From NCBI RefSeq assembly GCF_028807635.1, contig NZ_JARBAX010000001.1:248001-312000 (forward strand): a DNA stretch of 64,000 nucleotides, in the 5' to 3' direction. This document shows positions 41,470-50,280 of the stretch, piece after piece (position 1 is the first letter of the stretch; each line of letters begins with the position of its first letter). This stretch comes from Streptomyces spiramyceticus. GTDB taxonomy: Bacteria; Actinomycetota; Actinomycetes; Streptomycetales; Streptomycetaceae. A program made the position numbers and the translations under genes. Under the pieces are notes generated by a model. That model saw only the letters and a program-made list of their open reading frames with translations. It was not told the DNA's origin and did not search any database.

Positions 41470-42360
41470 TTACGGGGCGAGTGCGGCAATTTTGTCGGGG
41501 TTACGCACGATATAGACGCACTGGACCAGACCGTCCACCACATCCAGCTGGAAGACGGCGTCCGGCACCCCGCCGGACAGGATCAGCAGCGCCGGCCCGC
41601 CGTTGAGCTCCAGGAACCGGAACTCGCTCTGCACGATGGGCTGCTTGGCCACGGCGAAGAGGAATCGACCCACCTTGTCTGCGCTCTGCATGACCCGCAG
41701 CGGCGCCTTTGCCTTGCCGCCGCTGTCGCCCACCAGCCGGACGTCCGGAGCAAGCAGCAAGAGCAGTGCGTCGAGGTCCCCTCCCGACGCGGCGGCGAGG
41801 AAGCGCTCGGTGACGTCGCGGCGCTCGGCCGGGTCGACGTCGAATCTGGGCCTGCCCTCCTCGACGTGCCGGCGCGCACGTCCCGCCAGCTGCCGTACGG
41901 CCGATTCCGAGCGGTCGAGCGTGGCGGCGATCTCTGCGTACGGAAAGCCGAACGCCTCCCGCAGGACGAAAACGGCGCGTTCCAGCGGCGAGAGCGATTC
42001 GAGGACGACGAGGACCGCGAGCGAAACGGAGTCGGCGAGCATCGCGCGCTCGGCGGTGTCCGGGACGGCGGCCCCGAAGTCGGTCACGACCGGCTCGGGC
42101 AGCCACGGCCCGACGTACGCCTCGCGCCGTGCCTGTACGTGCCGCAGCCGGTCGATCGCGAGCCTGGTGGTGATGCGGCACAGGTAGGCCCGTGGTTCTC
42201 GCACGTCGTCGCGCGTCTCGGCCGACCAGCGCAGCCACGCCTCCTGTACGACGTCCTCGGCGTCGGCCACCCGGCCGAGCATCCTGTAGGCCACTCCCGT
42301 CAGGACGGGCCGGTGCTCTTCGAAGACGTCGGTCACGGTGTCGGCAGTCACGTTCCCCAT
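41470..42360 (-). CDS. sigJ: ECF sigma factor, ECF41/SigJ type
   Basis: The 296-residue protein has sigma region 2 (LTGVAYRMLGRVADAEDVVQEAWLRW) and region 4 (FGFPYAEIAATLDRSESAVRQLAGRARRHV), joined through WLPEPV. A SnoaL-like C-terminal domain follows. The three ECF41 marks are present: WLPEP, a DGGGK-type motif as DSGGKAKA, and RNPDKI near the end. In this family the tail acts as a built-in regulator and no anti-sigma factor is needed. ATG 42360 or GTG 42351 may be the start. It is divergent from an alpha/beta hydrolase. Confidence 0.92.
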   Translation of the reverse strand: MGNVTADTVTDVFEEHRPVLTGVAYRMLGRVADAEDVVQEAWLRWSAETRDDVREPRAYLCRITTRLAIDRLRHVQARREAYVGPWLPEPVVTDFGAAVPDTAERAMLADSVSLAVLVVLESLSPLERAVFVLREAFGFPYAEIAATLDRSESAVRQLAGRARRHVEEGRPRFDVDPAERRDVTERFLAAASGGDLDALLLLLAPDVRLVGDSGGKAKAPLRVMQSADKVGRFLFAVAKQPIVQSEFRFLELNGGPALLILSGGVPDAVFQLDVVDGLVQCVYIVRNPDKIAALAP

Positions 42361-42515
42361 CCCAGCCGACCACTTCCACGCTGTCCAGGCGGCATCGGTG
42401 CGGGACAGAGCACATTGGCCGGTACGGGTTGGCCCCTTGAACTCCAAGCTACTGAGCGGTAATTGTTGTTGACGCGGTGTCTAAACGCCGACCCCCGACC
42501 CCAGGGAGCAGCAGC

Positions 42516-43346
42516 ATGGCCGCAAAGGTCTCCTTCACGACCGAGTCCGCCACGGGCAGTCACACGCTCTCCGTGGCATACGAACGGGCGGGCGCCGGCG
42601 AGCCGCTCCTTCTGCTGCACGGCATCGGCCATCACTGGCAGGCCTGGGAGCCGGTGTTCTCCGCACTGGCCGCCGAGCGGGATGTGATCGCCGTCGACCT
42701 GCCCGGTTTCGGCGAGTCGCCCGCGCTTCCCGACGGCCTGTCCTACGACCTGTCGACGGTGGTCCCCACACTCGGCGCGCTGTGCGAGGCCCTCGGCATC
42801 GAGCGTCCGCACGTCGCGGGAAACTCTCTCGGCGGCCTGCTCGCCCTGGAGTTGGGCCGCCACAAGCTCGTACGGTCGGTGACGGCCCTCTCCCCCGCAG
42901 GTTTCTGGTCGCAGAGCGAACGCCGGTACGCGTTCGGGGCTCTGCGCGGAATGCGCTTCGGGGCGCAGGCCCTGCCGCTGCCGCTCATCGAGCGCCTGGC
43001 GGGCACGGCCGCCGGGCGGGCGGCGCTCACCAGCACCATCTACGCGCGGCCCGGGCGGCGTTCACCGAAGGCCGTCGTCGCGGAGACCCTGGCGCTGCGC
43101 GACGCGACCGGGTTCAGCGAGACGCTCGCGACCGGGGGTTCAGTCCTGTTCACCGACGACGTGCCCGGCATACCCGTCACTGTCGCGTGGGGCAGCAAGG
43201 ACCGGCTGCTGCTTCGCCGGCAGGGCATCCGGGCCAAGCGCGCCATACCCGGGGCCCGGCTGGTCAGGCTGCCCGGCTGCGGCCACGTCCCGATGAACGA
43301 CGACCCCGCGCTGGTGGCCCGTGTCATCCTCGACACCAGCCGCTGA
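42516..43346 (+). CDS. Alpha/beta hydrolase
   Basis: The 276-residue enzyme has the oxyanion HG motif LLLLHGIGHHWQAW, strand-nucleophile block VAGNSLGGLLALELG, and a C-terminal GCGHVPMNDDP with the catalytic His. A Ser hydrolase of small hydrophobic esters or lactones is likely. ATG 42516 is chosen over GTG 42477 because AGGGAG precedes it. Being divergent from an ECF41 sigma factor, it is a candidate target of that factor. A 9-bp tandem array begins directly after its stop, and the last 207 bases overlap the opposing transporter frame. Confidence 0.88.
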   Translation: MAAKVSFTTESATGSHTLSVAYERAGAGEPLLLLHGIGHHWQAWEPVFSALAAERDVIAVDLPGFGESPALPDGLSYDLSTVVPTLGALCEALGIERPHVAGNSLGGLLALELGRHKLVRSVTALSPAGFWSQSERRYAFGALRGMRFGAQALPLPLIERLAGTAAGRAALTSTIYARPGRRSPKAVVAETLALRDATGFSETLATGGSVLFTDDVPGIPVTVAWGSKDRLLLRRQGIRAKRAIPGARLVRLPGCGHVPMNDDPALVARVILDTSR

Positions 43347-44273
43347 GACGACGGGTACGACGGGTGCGACGGGTACGGCAGCCGCTGCAACGGGCCCGGG
43401 GCGCCCGCCGAACGCGCCCGATCCGAGCCCCACACCGGCGCACACCAGCGCGCTGCCCGCGATCTGTGCCGCACCGTACGCCCCGGTCCCGACCAGCGGT
43501 GCGGTCATCGCGGCCGCGACGGGGATGAGCCCGGAGAAGAGCGTGGCCCGCTCGGCGCCGATCCGCTGCACGCCCATGTACCAGCACACGAAGCCGACGA
43601 CGGTGACGACCACGGCCTGCCACACCAGCGCAACGCCCTCACCGGGACTGGGCAGCCGCAGCCAGTCGGCGCCGTCGTGCAGCACGCCGATCAGGGTGGA
43701 TTCGACGGCGGCGACACCGCAGCCCGCGGCGGACAGCAGCTTGGGGCCGAGCGGTCGCAGCACGGGCACGGCGATGACGGCGAACCCGACCTCCCCTGCA
43801 AGTGCCGCGACGGACCAGCCGATCCCGGCCGCGTCGGTACGCCCCCACCCCTGCACCGTGAAGGCACCGGCGGCGACCAGCAGGGCGCCGTATACGACGA
43901 GCCGGGTGGGGCGTCGGCCGTCCAGGAGGGGGACGAGCACGGCGACGACCACCGGGGCGCAGCCGACGAAGACGCCGGGTACGGCCGGCTCTGCGGTGCG
44001 TTCCGCAGCAAGGACGGCCAGGTTGAAGCCGACCATTCCTACGGCGGAGAGCAGGGCGATCCTGCCCCACTGGCGGCGAGTCAGTTTCCGCAGCGGTGCG
44101 GTGCCGCCGCGGCCGAGGAGGGGCAGGAGGAGCAGGCAGGCAAGGCCGTAGCGGATTGCCTGGCCCCCCGCGTACGGATAGTCGCCGAGGACACTATTGG
44201 CGGTGAAGGAACCGCCGACCAGGACACAGGCGAAGGCGGCGAACAGCGACCCTCTTACGGATGTGGCGTTCAT
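43140..44273 (-). CDS. EamA/DMT-family transporter with run-on C terminus
   Basis: The first 300 or so residues form a normal ten-helix DMT exporter with two EamA repeats (ANSVLGDYPYAGGQAIRYGLACLLLLPLL, VVVTVVGFVCWYMGVQRIGAERATLFSGLIPV). The transport part ends near SGAFGGRPGP. The frame then lacks a stop, passes through a Val/Pro run (VPVAPVVPVV) made by 9-bp repeats, and continues about 70 residues antisense to the hydrolase gene. That tail looks non-native. Start ATG 44273. The substrate is unknown. Confidence 0.82.
   Translation of the reverse strand: MNATSVRGSLFAAFACVLVGGSFTANSVLGDYPYAGGQAIRYGLACLLLLPLLGRGGTAPLRKLTRRQWGRIALLSAVGMVGFNLAVLAAERTAEPAVPGVFVGCAPVVVAVLVPLLDGRRPTRLVVYGALLVAAGAFTVQGWGRTDAAGIGWSVAALAGEVGFAVIAVPVLRPLGPKLLSAAGCGVAAVESTLIGVLHDGADWLRLPSPGEGVALVWQAVVVTVVGFVCWYMGVQRIGAERATLFSGLIPVAAAMTAPLVGTGAYGAAQIAGSALVCAGVGLGSGAFGGRPGPVAAAAVPVAPVVPVVSAAGVEDDTGHQRGVVVHRDVAAAGQPDQPGPGYGALGPDALPAKQQPVLAAPRDSDGYAGHVVGEQD
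43348..43374. repeat. 9-bp tandem array after the hydrolase stop codon
   Basis: ACGACGGGT at 43348-43356 and 43357-43365 is followed by GCGACGGGT at 43366-43374. The array begins two bases after the hydrolase TGA (43344-43346). On the other strand it encodes Val/Pro repeats in the transporter frame. Confidence 0.85.
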
Positions 44274-44520
44274 GGAGCCCACGCTAGGCAGTGAACCGGC
44301 CTCCTTTAAGGTCCACTTCCATGGCGCTGTCGGAGACCAATTCGGCGGCGTACGCCTCCGATTGGGCCGCCGCTCGCCTGCGCGACATCAGTGGTTCGTC
44401 GAACCGGTTCCCCCTTGCCCGGGGCGGTTGTTCACTTGGGGTTCGCGTGGTCGCCGTGGCCGGGCACTAGGCATGGCGTCGCACACCGGACCCGACCGAA
44501 TCGCCCCTGGAGGCGCCTCG

Positions 44521-46110
44521 ATGCCGTACCGACCGCAGAGCCTGTCCCCCGACCGACGCGCCCTCCTGCGCGGCTCGCTCGCCGCATCGGCCGCGCTGGC
44601 GTTGCCCGCTGTCGGCGCGGCGGCGGCCCCCGCCCTGGCACTCTCCGGGCGGCCGCGCGCCGGATGGGGCGTACAGGCCGGCGATGTCACCGCCTCTTCC
44701 GGGCTGGTGTGGGTACGGTCCGACCGCCCGGCCCGGATGATCGTGGAGACGTCGGCAACCGAATCGTTCCGCCACTCCCGCAGATGGCACGGGCCCCTGC
44801 TCGGGGCGGGTACCGACTTCACCGGTACGACACCGCTGCGCGGGCTCCCCGCGGGCGAACAGGTGCACTACCGCGTGGTCCTGGCCGATCCCGACGATCC
44901 GCGTCGCACCGGAGAGCCGGTCCACGGGACGTTCCGTACGGCCTCGGCGAAGCGCAGCGACGGCGTCCGTTTCCTGTGGTCCGGCGACATAGCCGGGCAG
45001 GGCTGGGGGATCAATCCGGACATCGGGGGCTATCGGGTGTACGACGAGATGCGCCGCCTCGACCCGGACTTCTTCCTGTGCAGCGGCGACACCGTATACG
45101 CGGACGGGGTGATCAGGCCGACCGTGACACTGCCGGACGGACGGGTCTGGCGGAACATCACCACGGAGGAGAAGGCGAAGGTCGCCGAGACGCTGGCCGA
45201 GTTCCGGGGGAACTTCAGGTACAACCTGCTGGACGAGAACCTGCGGCGATTCAACGCACAGGTGCCGTCGATCGTGCAGTGGGACGACCATGAGGTACGC
45301 AACAACTGGTACCCGGGCCAGATCCTCGACGACGTCCGCTACACCGAGAAGAACGTGGACGTACTGGCTGCGCGGTCCATGCGCGCATTCGGCGAGTACT
45401 TCCCGGTCTCCACGCTGCCCGCCCGCGGCAAGGACCGCGACGGCCGCATGTACCGGGTCGTCAGGCAGGGCCCGCTCCTCGACGTCTTCGTGCTGGACAT
45501 GCGGACGTACCGCAATGCCAACTCCCCCGGCCGCCAGCCGGACGACACGACCGGCATCCTCGGCGCCGCACAACTGGCGTGGCTGAAGCGGGAGCTGTCG
45601 CGCTCGCGCGCGGTGTGGAAGGTCATCGCGGCGGACATGCCGCTGGGCATCGTCGTCCCGGACGGGGCGGCCAACTTCGAGGCGGTCGCACAGGGCGATC
45701 CCGGGGCGCCGCTGGGGCGGGAGCTCCAGATCGCGGAGCTGCTGCGGCACATCAAGCACGCCCGCATCACCGGCACCCTGTGGCTCACGGCCGACGTGCA
45801 CTACACCTCGGCCCAACACTACGACCCGTCCCGCGCGGCCTTCAAGGACTTCGCACCCTTCTGGGAGTTCGTGTCCGGCCCACTGGCCGCGGGCGGCTTC
45901 CCGGCGACCGGACTCGACGCCACCTTCGGTCCCGACCAGGTCTTCCTCAAGGCACCGACGCGGGCGAACGTGTCGCCGATGGAGGCCCCGCAGCATTTCG
46001 GCGAGGTCGAGATCGACGGCGGGAGGGGTGAGCTGACGGTGCGGTTGCGGGCCGAGGGCGGCGCGGTGCTGTTCAGCAAGACGCTGCAGCCGGGCCTCGT
46101 CGGCCAGTAG
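44521..46110 (+). CDS. phoD: Tat-exported PhoD-family alkaline phosphatase/phosphodiesterase
   Basis: The 529-residue protein carries a twin-arginine signal (DRRALLRGSLAASAALALPA) and a PhoD_N domain (WGVQAGDVTASSGLVWVRSDRPA). The metal-binding PhoD domain has FLWSGDI, FFLCSGDTVYADG, VQWDDHEVRNNW and LTADVHYTSAQHY. It should hydrolyse phosphate esters outside the cell during phosphate need. GGAGG lies 8 bases before ATG 44521. No Pho box was found by eye. The stop codon begins a 13-bp tandem array. Confidence 0.92.
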   Translation: MPYRPQSLSPDRRALLRGSLAASAALALPAVGAAAAPALALSGRPRAGWGVQAGDVTASSGLVWVRSDRPARMIVETSATESFRHSRRWHGPLLGAGTDFTGTTPLRGLPAGEQVHYRVVLADPDDPRRTGEPVHGTFRTASAKRSDGVRFLWSGDIAGQGWGINPDIGGYRVYDEMRRLDPDFFLCSGDTVYADGVIRPTVTLPDGRVWRNITTEEKAKVAETLAEFRGNFRYNLLDENLRRFNAQVPSIVQWDDHEVRNNWYPGQILDDVRYTEKNVDVLAARSMRAFGEYFPVSTLPARGKDRDGRMYRVVRQGPLLDVFVLDMRTYRNANSPGRQPDDTTGILGAAQLAWLKRELSRSRAVWKVIAADMPLGIVVPDGAANFEAVAQGDPGAPLGRELQIAELLRHIKHARITGTLWLTADVHYTSAQHYDPSRAAFKDFAPFWEFVSGPLAAGGFPATGLDATFGPDQVFLKAPTRANVSPMEAPQHFGEVEIDGGRGELTVRLRAEGGAVLFSKTLQPGLVGQ

Positions 46111-46157
46111 AGACGGACCGTAGAGATGGACCGTAGAGATGGATTCGTAGAGATGGT
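46104..46157 (+). repeat. 13-bp tandem array across the PhoD stop codon
   Basis: Four units start at 46104, 46118, 46131 and 46144, with core CGTAGAGATGGA. Units two and three are identical (CCGTAGAGATGGA). The TAG of the first unit is the phoD stop codon. Confidence 0.88.
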
Positions 46158-46249
46158 TGAAAACGGTCACTAAACTCCCAGAAGCACACTTAACCCATCA
46201 GTCACAAAGCGTTCGTGATCACGCAACACCGGTCGGCCACAGTGGTGCC

Positions 46250-47716
46250 ATGAGGAAACTGACTGACCCAGCTCCCGCAACTGACGTAACGTCCGCGAAG
46301 AGGACCCGCCGTACACACCACTGGCGGCGGGACCTCGTCGAACTCGCCGCCCTGTTCACCGCGGTGGCCGTCGCCGACGCTATCGCGAACATGGTCGCGC
46401 ACGGGCCGGACGGGCCGTTCCTGCTCATCGCATCGGCCGTGGTCCTCACGGCCACGGCCGGATTCCACACGTGGTGGGCACGACGGCACAGCCATTCCCC
46501 GCCGACCGCCGCACCGGGCAACGGGAAGTCGGACAAGAGCGAGTCCGGTGCCCCGGAGCCCGGCCCGGACACAGCGCTGTGGCGAATGCGCACCACCGTC
46601 AAGGACGAGCCCGGCAGCCTGGCGCTGCTGTGCACTGCCCTGGCCAGGCACCGGGTGGACATCCTCACCCTCCAGACGCATCCGCTCGCCGAGGGCACCG
46701 TCGACGAGCTCCTGCTGCGCGCCCCCGCCACGCTCCAGGCCGCGCAGCTCAGCGGGGAGATCGCTGCCGCCGGCGGCAGCGACACCTGGCTGGAGCGCGC
46801 CGACGCCCACGACCTGGTGGACGCGCCCACCCGGGTGCTCGGTCTCGCCACCCGTACAGCTCTTGATGCTGCGGAACTGCCGCTGGCCCTGCGCCAGTTG
46901 CTCGGCCGTTGCACCATCCACTCGCTGCCCGCCACCACCCTCACCGGCCGCCCCACCGGCGAGACCGCACCCGTCGAAGGGGTGCTCGACAGCACGGTGA
47001 TGAAGCTGCGCGACCCGTCGGGCGGCGCCATCACGATCGAGCGCCCCTATCTCCCGTTCACTCCCACCGAGTTCGCCCGGGCCCGCGCCCTCGTGGAGCT
47101 CGATGCCCGGCTCGGCCCCCGTATGCCGCGCAGCGAGGACATCCTGACTCTCCCGGAGGGCAACGAGATCACCGTGCGCAGGGCAGGCCCCGACGACCTC
47201 GAAGCCGCCCGCGCGATGCACGACCGCTGCAGCGACCGCACCCTGAACCTGCGGTATCACGGCCCGGTCGGCGACGCCGACCGCTACCTGAGCCACCTGC
47301 TCAGCCCGCGCTACGGCCGCACCCTCGCCGTCCAGACCGCGTCCGGCCGCCTCGTCGCTCTCGGACATCTGCTCTGGGACGGCGACGAGACCGAGGTCGC
47401 GCTGCTCGTCGAGGATGCGTGGCAGCGCCGCGGCATCGGCTCCGAGCTCCTCGGCCGTCTGGTGGTCATGGCCCTGGACGCACGGTGCGAGAGCGTCTAC
47501 GCCGTCACCCAGTCTTCCAACACCGGCATGGTCGCGGCCATGCGCGGCCTCGGCCTGCCGCTCGACTACCAGATCGAGGAGGGGACGCTGGTGGTCACAG
47601 CCCGGCTGAGTGCAGCGACCGTACGATCCCGCCTTCCGTACGAGCAGACCCAAGAGTCCGAGCTGACCCAGCAACATCACCAGACCCAGCAACCTCAGCA
47701 GGCCCAGCGGCGCTGA
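46250..47716 (+). CDS. Membrane-anchored ACT-GNAT acetyltransferase
   Basis: The 488-residue protein joins two membrane helices (about residues 31-75), an ACT-type domain (about 115-190, MRTTVKDEPGSLALLCTALARHRVDIL) and a C-terminal GNAT domain (about 305-455, with ITVRRAGPDDLEAARAMHDRCSD and VEDAWQRRGIGSELLGRLV). Soluble ACT-GNAT enzymes of actinobacteria acetylate proteins under amino-acid control; the membrane anchor here is unusual. The tail is Gln/Thr-rich and repetitive (QQHHQTQQPQQAQ). No strong ribosome site precedes ATG 46250. Confidence 0.82.
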   Translation: MRKLTDPAPATDVTSAKRTRRTHHWRRDLVELAALFTAVAVADAIANMVAHGPDGPFLLIASAVVLTATAGFHTWWARRHSHSPPTAAPGNGKSDKSESGAPEPGPDTALWRMRTTVKDEPGSLALLCTALARHRVDILTLQTHPLAEGTVDELLLRAPATLQAAQLSGEIAAAGGSDTWLERADAHDLVDAPTRVLGLATRTALDAAELPLALRQLLGRCTIHSLPATTLTGRPTGETAPVEGVLDSTVMKLRDPSGGAITIERPYLPFTPTEFARARALVELDARLGPRMPRSEDILTLPEGNEITVRRAGPDDLEAARAMHDRCSDRTLNLRYHGPVGDADRYLSHLLSPRYGRTLAVQTASGRLVALGHLLWDGDETEVALLVEDAWQRRGIGSELLGRLVVMALDARCESVYAVTQSSNTGMVAAMRGLGLPLDYQIEEGTLVVTARLSAATVRSRLPYEQTQESELTQQHHQTQQPQQAQRR

Positions 47717-48222
47717 GTGCCCCGCACAGGTCCCGCCACGGGTCCTCGGTGTCCTCCAGCCCGACCGACATCCGCAACAGCCGGTCGTTGACGCCCGCGG
47801 TCCGCCGGTCTCCCTCGGCCACAATGCGGTGGCTGATGGAGGCCGGGTGCTGGACGACCGAGTCGACGCTGCAGAGGCTGACGGCCGGTGTGATCAGCCG
47901 TACGCCCGCGATCACCGCGTGCGGGTCGCCGCACACCTCGAAGGCCACCATCGCGCCGCCCACCTTCGGGTAGTGGACCTGCGCCACGCGCGGATCGGCG
48001 GCCAGCCGCCGGGCCGGCTCTGCCGCGGTCGCCGATGCCGCCCGCACCCGTACCGGCAGGGTGGAAAGCCCGCGCAGCAGCAGATATCCGGCCAGCGGAT
48101 GCAGTACGCCACCGGTCGCGAACCGCACCTGCCGCAACAGCCGTGCGAACTCCTCGTCGCAGGCCACTACCCCGCCCATGACGTCGCCGTGCCCACCCAG
48201 GTACTTCGTCGCTGCGCCGATG
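47595..48222 (-). pseudogene. 5'-truncated trans-sulfuration PLP enzyme (cystathionine gamma-synthase/lyase family)
   Basis: The readable part starts abruptly at GAATKYLGGHGDVMGG, which contains the PLP Lys of the Cys/Met-metabolism family. It then follows the family to the end: VRFATGGVLHPLAGYLLLRGLSTL, VQHPASISHRIVAEGDR, LRMSVGLEDTEDPWRDL. Roughly the first half of the enzyme is missing upstream of about 48222. At the 3' end the normal stop is absent and about 40 run-on residues overlap the ACT-GNAT gene antisense. It cannot make an active enzyme. Confidence 0.82.
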
Positions 48223-48226
48223 CGGC

Positions 48227-48379
48227 GTGATTCTCGGGCATCAGCTGCGTCTGGATCCGGCCAAACTCGGCCGTGGCCTTGAAGCGCTGCTTTCGGTCCA
48301 GGTGCGGCCGCACCGCCGCGAGCTGATCGGCCCGTTCGTCGAACGGATCACGGCGCTGCCCGAGTCGCGCGCGCTCTAA
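48227..48379 (+). pseudogene. 3' remnant of an unidentified gene
   Basis: A frame from GTG 48227 to TAA 48377-48379 encodes 50 residues ending LLSVQVRPHRRELIGPFVERITALPESRAL. It reads like the natural C terminus of a larger helical protein. It lies directly against the truncation point of the PLP enzyme and in divergent orientation, as if one deletion removed both 5' halves. I do not recognise the family. Confidence 0.45.
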
Positions 48380-48460
48380 CCTCTGCTGCCGCCGGTCCAG
48401 GGCGCATCCCAAGACCATCGGCATCAGGCCGCTCACCCCGGACGGTAGTGACGCGGGGCT

Positions 48461-48478
48461 CATCCTCGTACGAGGATG
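48461..48478. promoter_or_regulatory. Perfect 18-bp palindrome at the DUF885 start
   Basis: CATCCTCGTACGAGGATG is a complete palindrome ending six bases before ATG 48484. It contains the likely GAGG ribosome site. It could be an operator or an RNA hairpin that hides the ribosome site. Confidence 0.55.
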
Positions 48479-48483
48479 TCCGC

Positions 48484-50169
48484 ATGTCTGATACTTCGAG
48501 CAGCGCGCTCCCGCGCCAGGTCGCCGACGCGTACGTCGACGCACTCATCGCCCTCGACCCGATCCTCGGCACGTACCTGGGAGTCAAGGAGAGTTCCAGC
48601 AGGCTGCCGGACTTCTCCCCCGCAGGGCAGGAGGCAATCGCCGAGCTGGCCCGCACCACGCTCGCCGGGCTCGACGAGGCGGAGCGGCCGACCGGCGCGG
48701 ACAGTGACGCCGAGCGCCGCTGCGGGCGGCTGCTGCGCGAGCGGCTGACCGCCGAACTCGCAGTCCACGAAGCCGGCGAGAGTCTGTGCACCGTCAGCAA
48801 CCTCCACTCCCCCGCGCACAGCATCCGCGGCGTCTTCACGGTGACGCCGACCGAGACCGAGGAGGACTGGGTCGCGGTGGCCGAGCGGCTGCGCGCGGTG
48901 CCGGAGGCGCTTGAGGGCTACCGGGCGTCGCTCGCGCTCGGCATGGAACGCGGGCTGCTCGGCGGGCCGCGCGCCACGGAGACGTTCACCGGCCAGCTGA
49001 CCGAGTGGGCGGGCACCGAGCGCGGCTGGTTCGAGGACTTCGCGGCGGCCGGCCCCGACGCGCTGCGCGCCGAACTGGACGCGGCGGCGCGCGGCGCCAC
49101 CCACGCGGTCGTCGCGCTGCGCGACTGGATGCGTGATGTGTACGCCCCGGCGGTCAAGGGGGCGCCCGACACGGTGGGCCGTGAGCGGTACGCCCGCTGG
49201 TCGCGCTACTTCAACGGCACCGACCTCGACCTCGACGAGGCGTACGCGTACGGCTGGTCCGAATACCACCGGCTGCTCGGCGAGATGAAGGCCGAGGCCG
49301 AGAAGATCCTGCCGGGCGCGGCCACCCCGTGGGAGGCGCTGGCCTGGCTCGACGAGCACGGCACGCACATCGAGGGCGTCGAGGAGACCAGGGCCTGGCT
49401 GCAGGGCCTGATGGACGAGGCCATCGAGGCACTGGACGGTACCCACTTCGAACTCGCCGACCGCGTACGGAAGGTGGAATCCCGCATCGCGCCCCCCGGC
49501 AGCGCGGCGGCCCCGTACTACACCACACCCTCCGAGGACTTCTCGCGCCCGGGCATCACCTGGCTGCCGACGATGGGCGAGACGCGCTTCCCGGTGTACG
49601 ACCTGACGTCGACCTGGTACCACGAGGGCGTCCCGGGCCACCACCTCCAGCTCGCGCAGTGGGTTCATGTCGCGGACCAGCTGTCCCGTTACCAGGCGAC
49701 CGTCGGCATGGTCAGCGCCAACGCCGAGGGCTGGGCGCTGTACGCGGAGCGGCTGATGGACGAGCTGGGCTTCCTCGGCGACCCGGAGCGCAGGCTCGGC
49801 TACCTGGACGCGCAGATGATGCGGTCGACGCGGGTGATTGTCGACATCGGCATGCACCTGGAGCTGGAGATCCCGGCGGACTCGCCGTTCCACCCCGGCG
49901 AGCGCTGGACGCCGGAGCTGGCGCACGAGTTCTTCGGCATGCACAGCGGGCGGCCCGCGGACTTCGTGGAGAGCGAACTGACCCGCTATCTGTCGATGCC
50001 GGGACAGGCGATCGGCTACAAGCTGGGCGAGCGGGCCTGGCTGCTGGGCCGCGAGAACGCGCGCAAGGCGCACGGCGACGCCTTCGATGCCAAGGCGTGG
50101 CACATGGCGGCGCTTTCGCAGGGGTCGCTGGGCCTCGACGACCTGGTGGAAGAGCTGTCGAAGCTCTGA
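48484..50169 (+). CDS. DUF885 family protein (probable zinc peptidase)
   Basis: The 561-residue protein is a full-length DUF885 member. The metal-type motif HEGVPGHHLQLAQ lies in the C-terminal half, followed by EGWALYAERLMDELGF and LAHEFFGMHSGRP, the arrangement of gluzincin-like metallopeptidases. No signal peptide is visible. Substrate unknown. ATG 48484 is preferred; upstream in-frame codons lie inside the palindrome. Confidence 0.87.
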   Translation: MSDTSSSALPRQVADAYVDALIALDPILGTYLGVKESSSRLPDFSPAGQEAIAELARTTLAGLDEAERPTGADSDAERRCGRLLRERLTAELAVHEAGESLCTVSNLHSPAHSIRGVFTVTPTETEEDWVAVAERLRAVPEALEGYRASLALGMERGLLGGPRATETFTGQLTEWAGTERGWFEDFAAAGPDALRAELDAAARGATHAVVALRDWMRDVYAPAVKGAPDTVGRERYARWSRYFNGTDLDLDEAYAYGWSEYHRLLGEMKAEAEKILPGAATPWEALAWLDEHGTHIEGVEETRAWLQGLMDEAIEALDGTHFELADRVRKVESRIAPPGSAAAPYYTTPSEDFSRPGITWLPTMGETRFPVYDLTSTWYHEGVPGHHLQLAQWVHVADQLSRYQATVGMVSANAEGWALYAERLMDELGFLGDPERRLGYLDAQMMRSTRVIVDIGMHLELEIPADSPFHPGERWTPELAHEFFGMHSGRPADFVESELTRYLSMPGQAIGYKLGERAWLLGRENARKAHGDAFDAKAWHMAALSQGSLGLDDLVEELSKL

Positions 50170-50194
50170 CCGCTGTTTGTACGGGTGCGGTATC

Positions 50195-50249
50195 GGCGGC
50201 CGGGGTTCAGATGAGCTCAACTGAGCTCAACTCCATGAGCCCGGCCGCC
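50195..50249 (+). terminator. Terminator with a tandem duplication in its loop
   Basis: GGCGGCCGGG (50195-50204) pairs with CCCGGCCGCC (50240-50249). The loop contains GAGCTCAACT twice in tandem (50213-50222 and 50223-50232). It follows the DUF885 stop by 25 bases. Confidence 0.65.
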
Positions 50250-50280
50250 GTCGCACGGAACCTGCGCCACCGCTCGGCGG

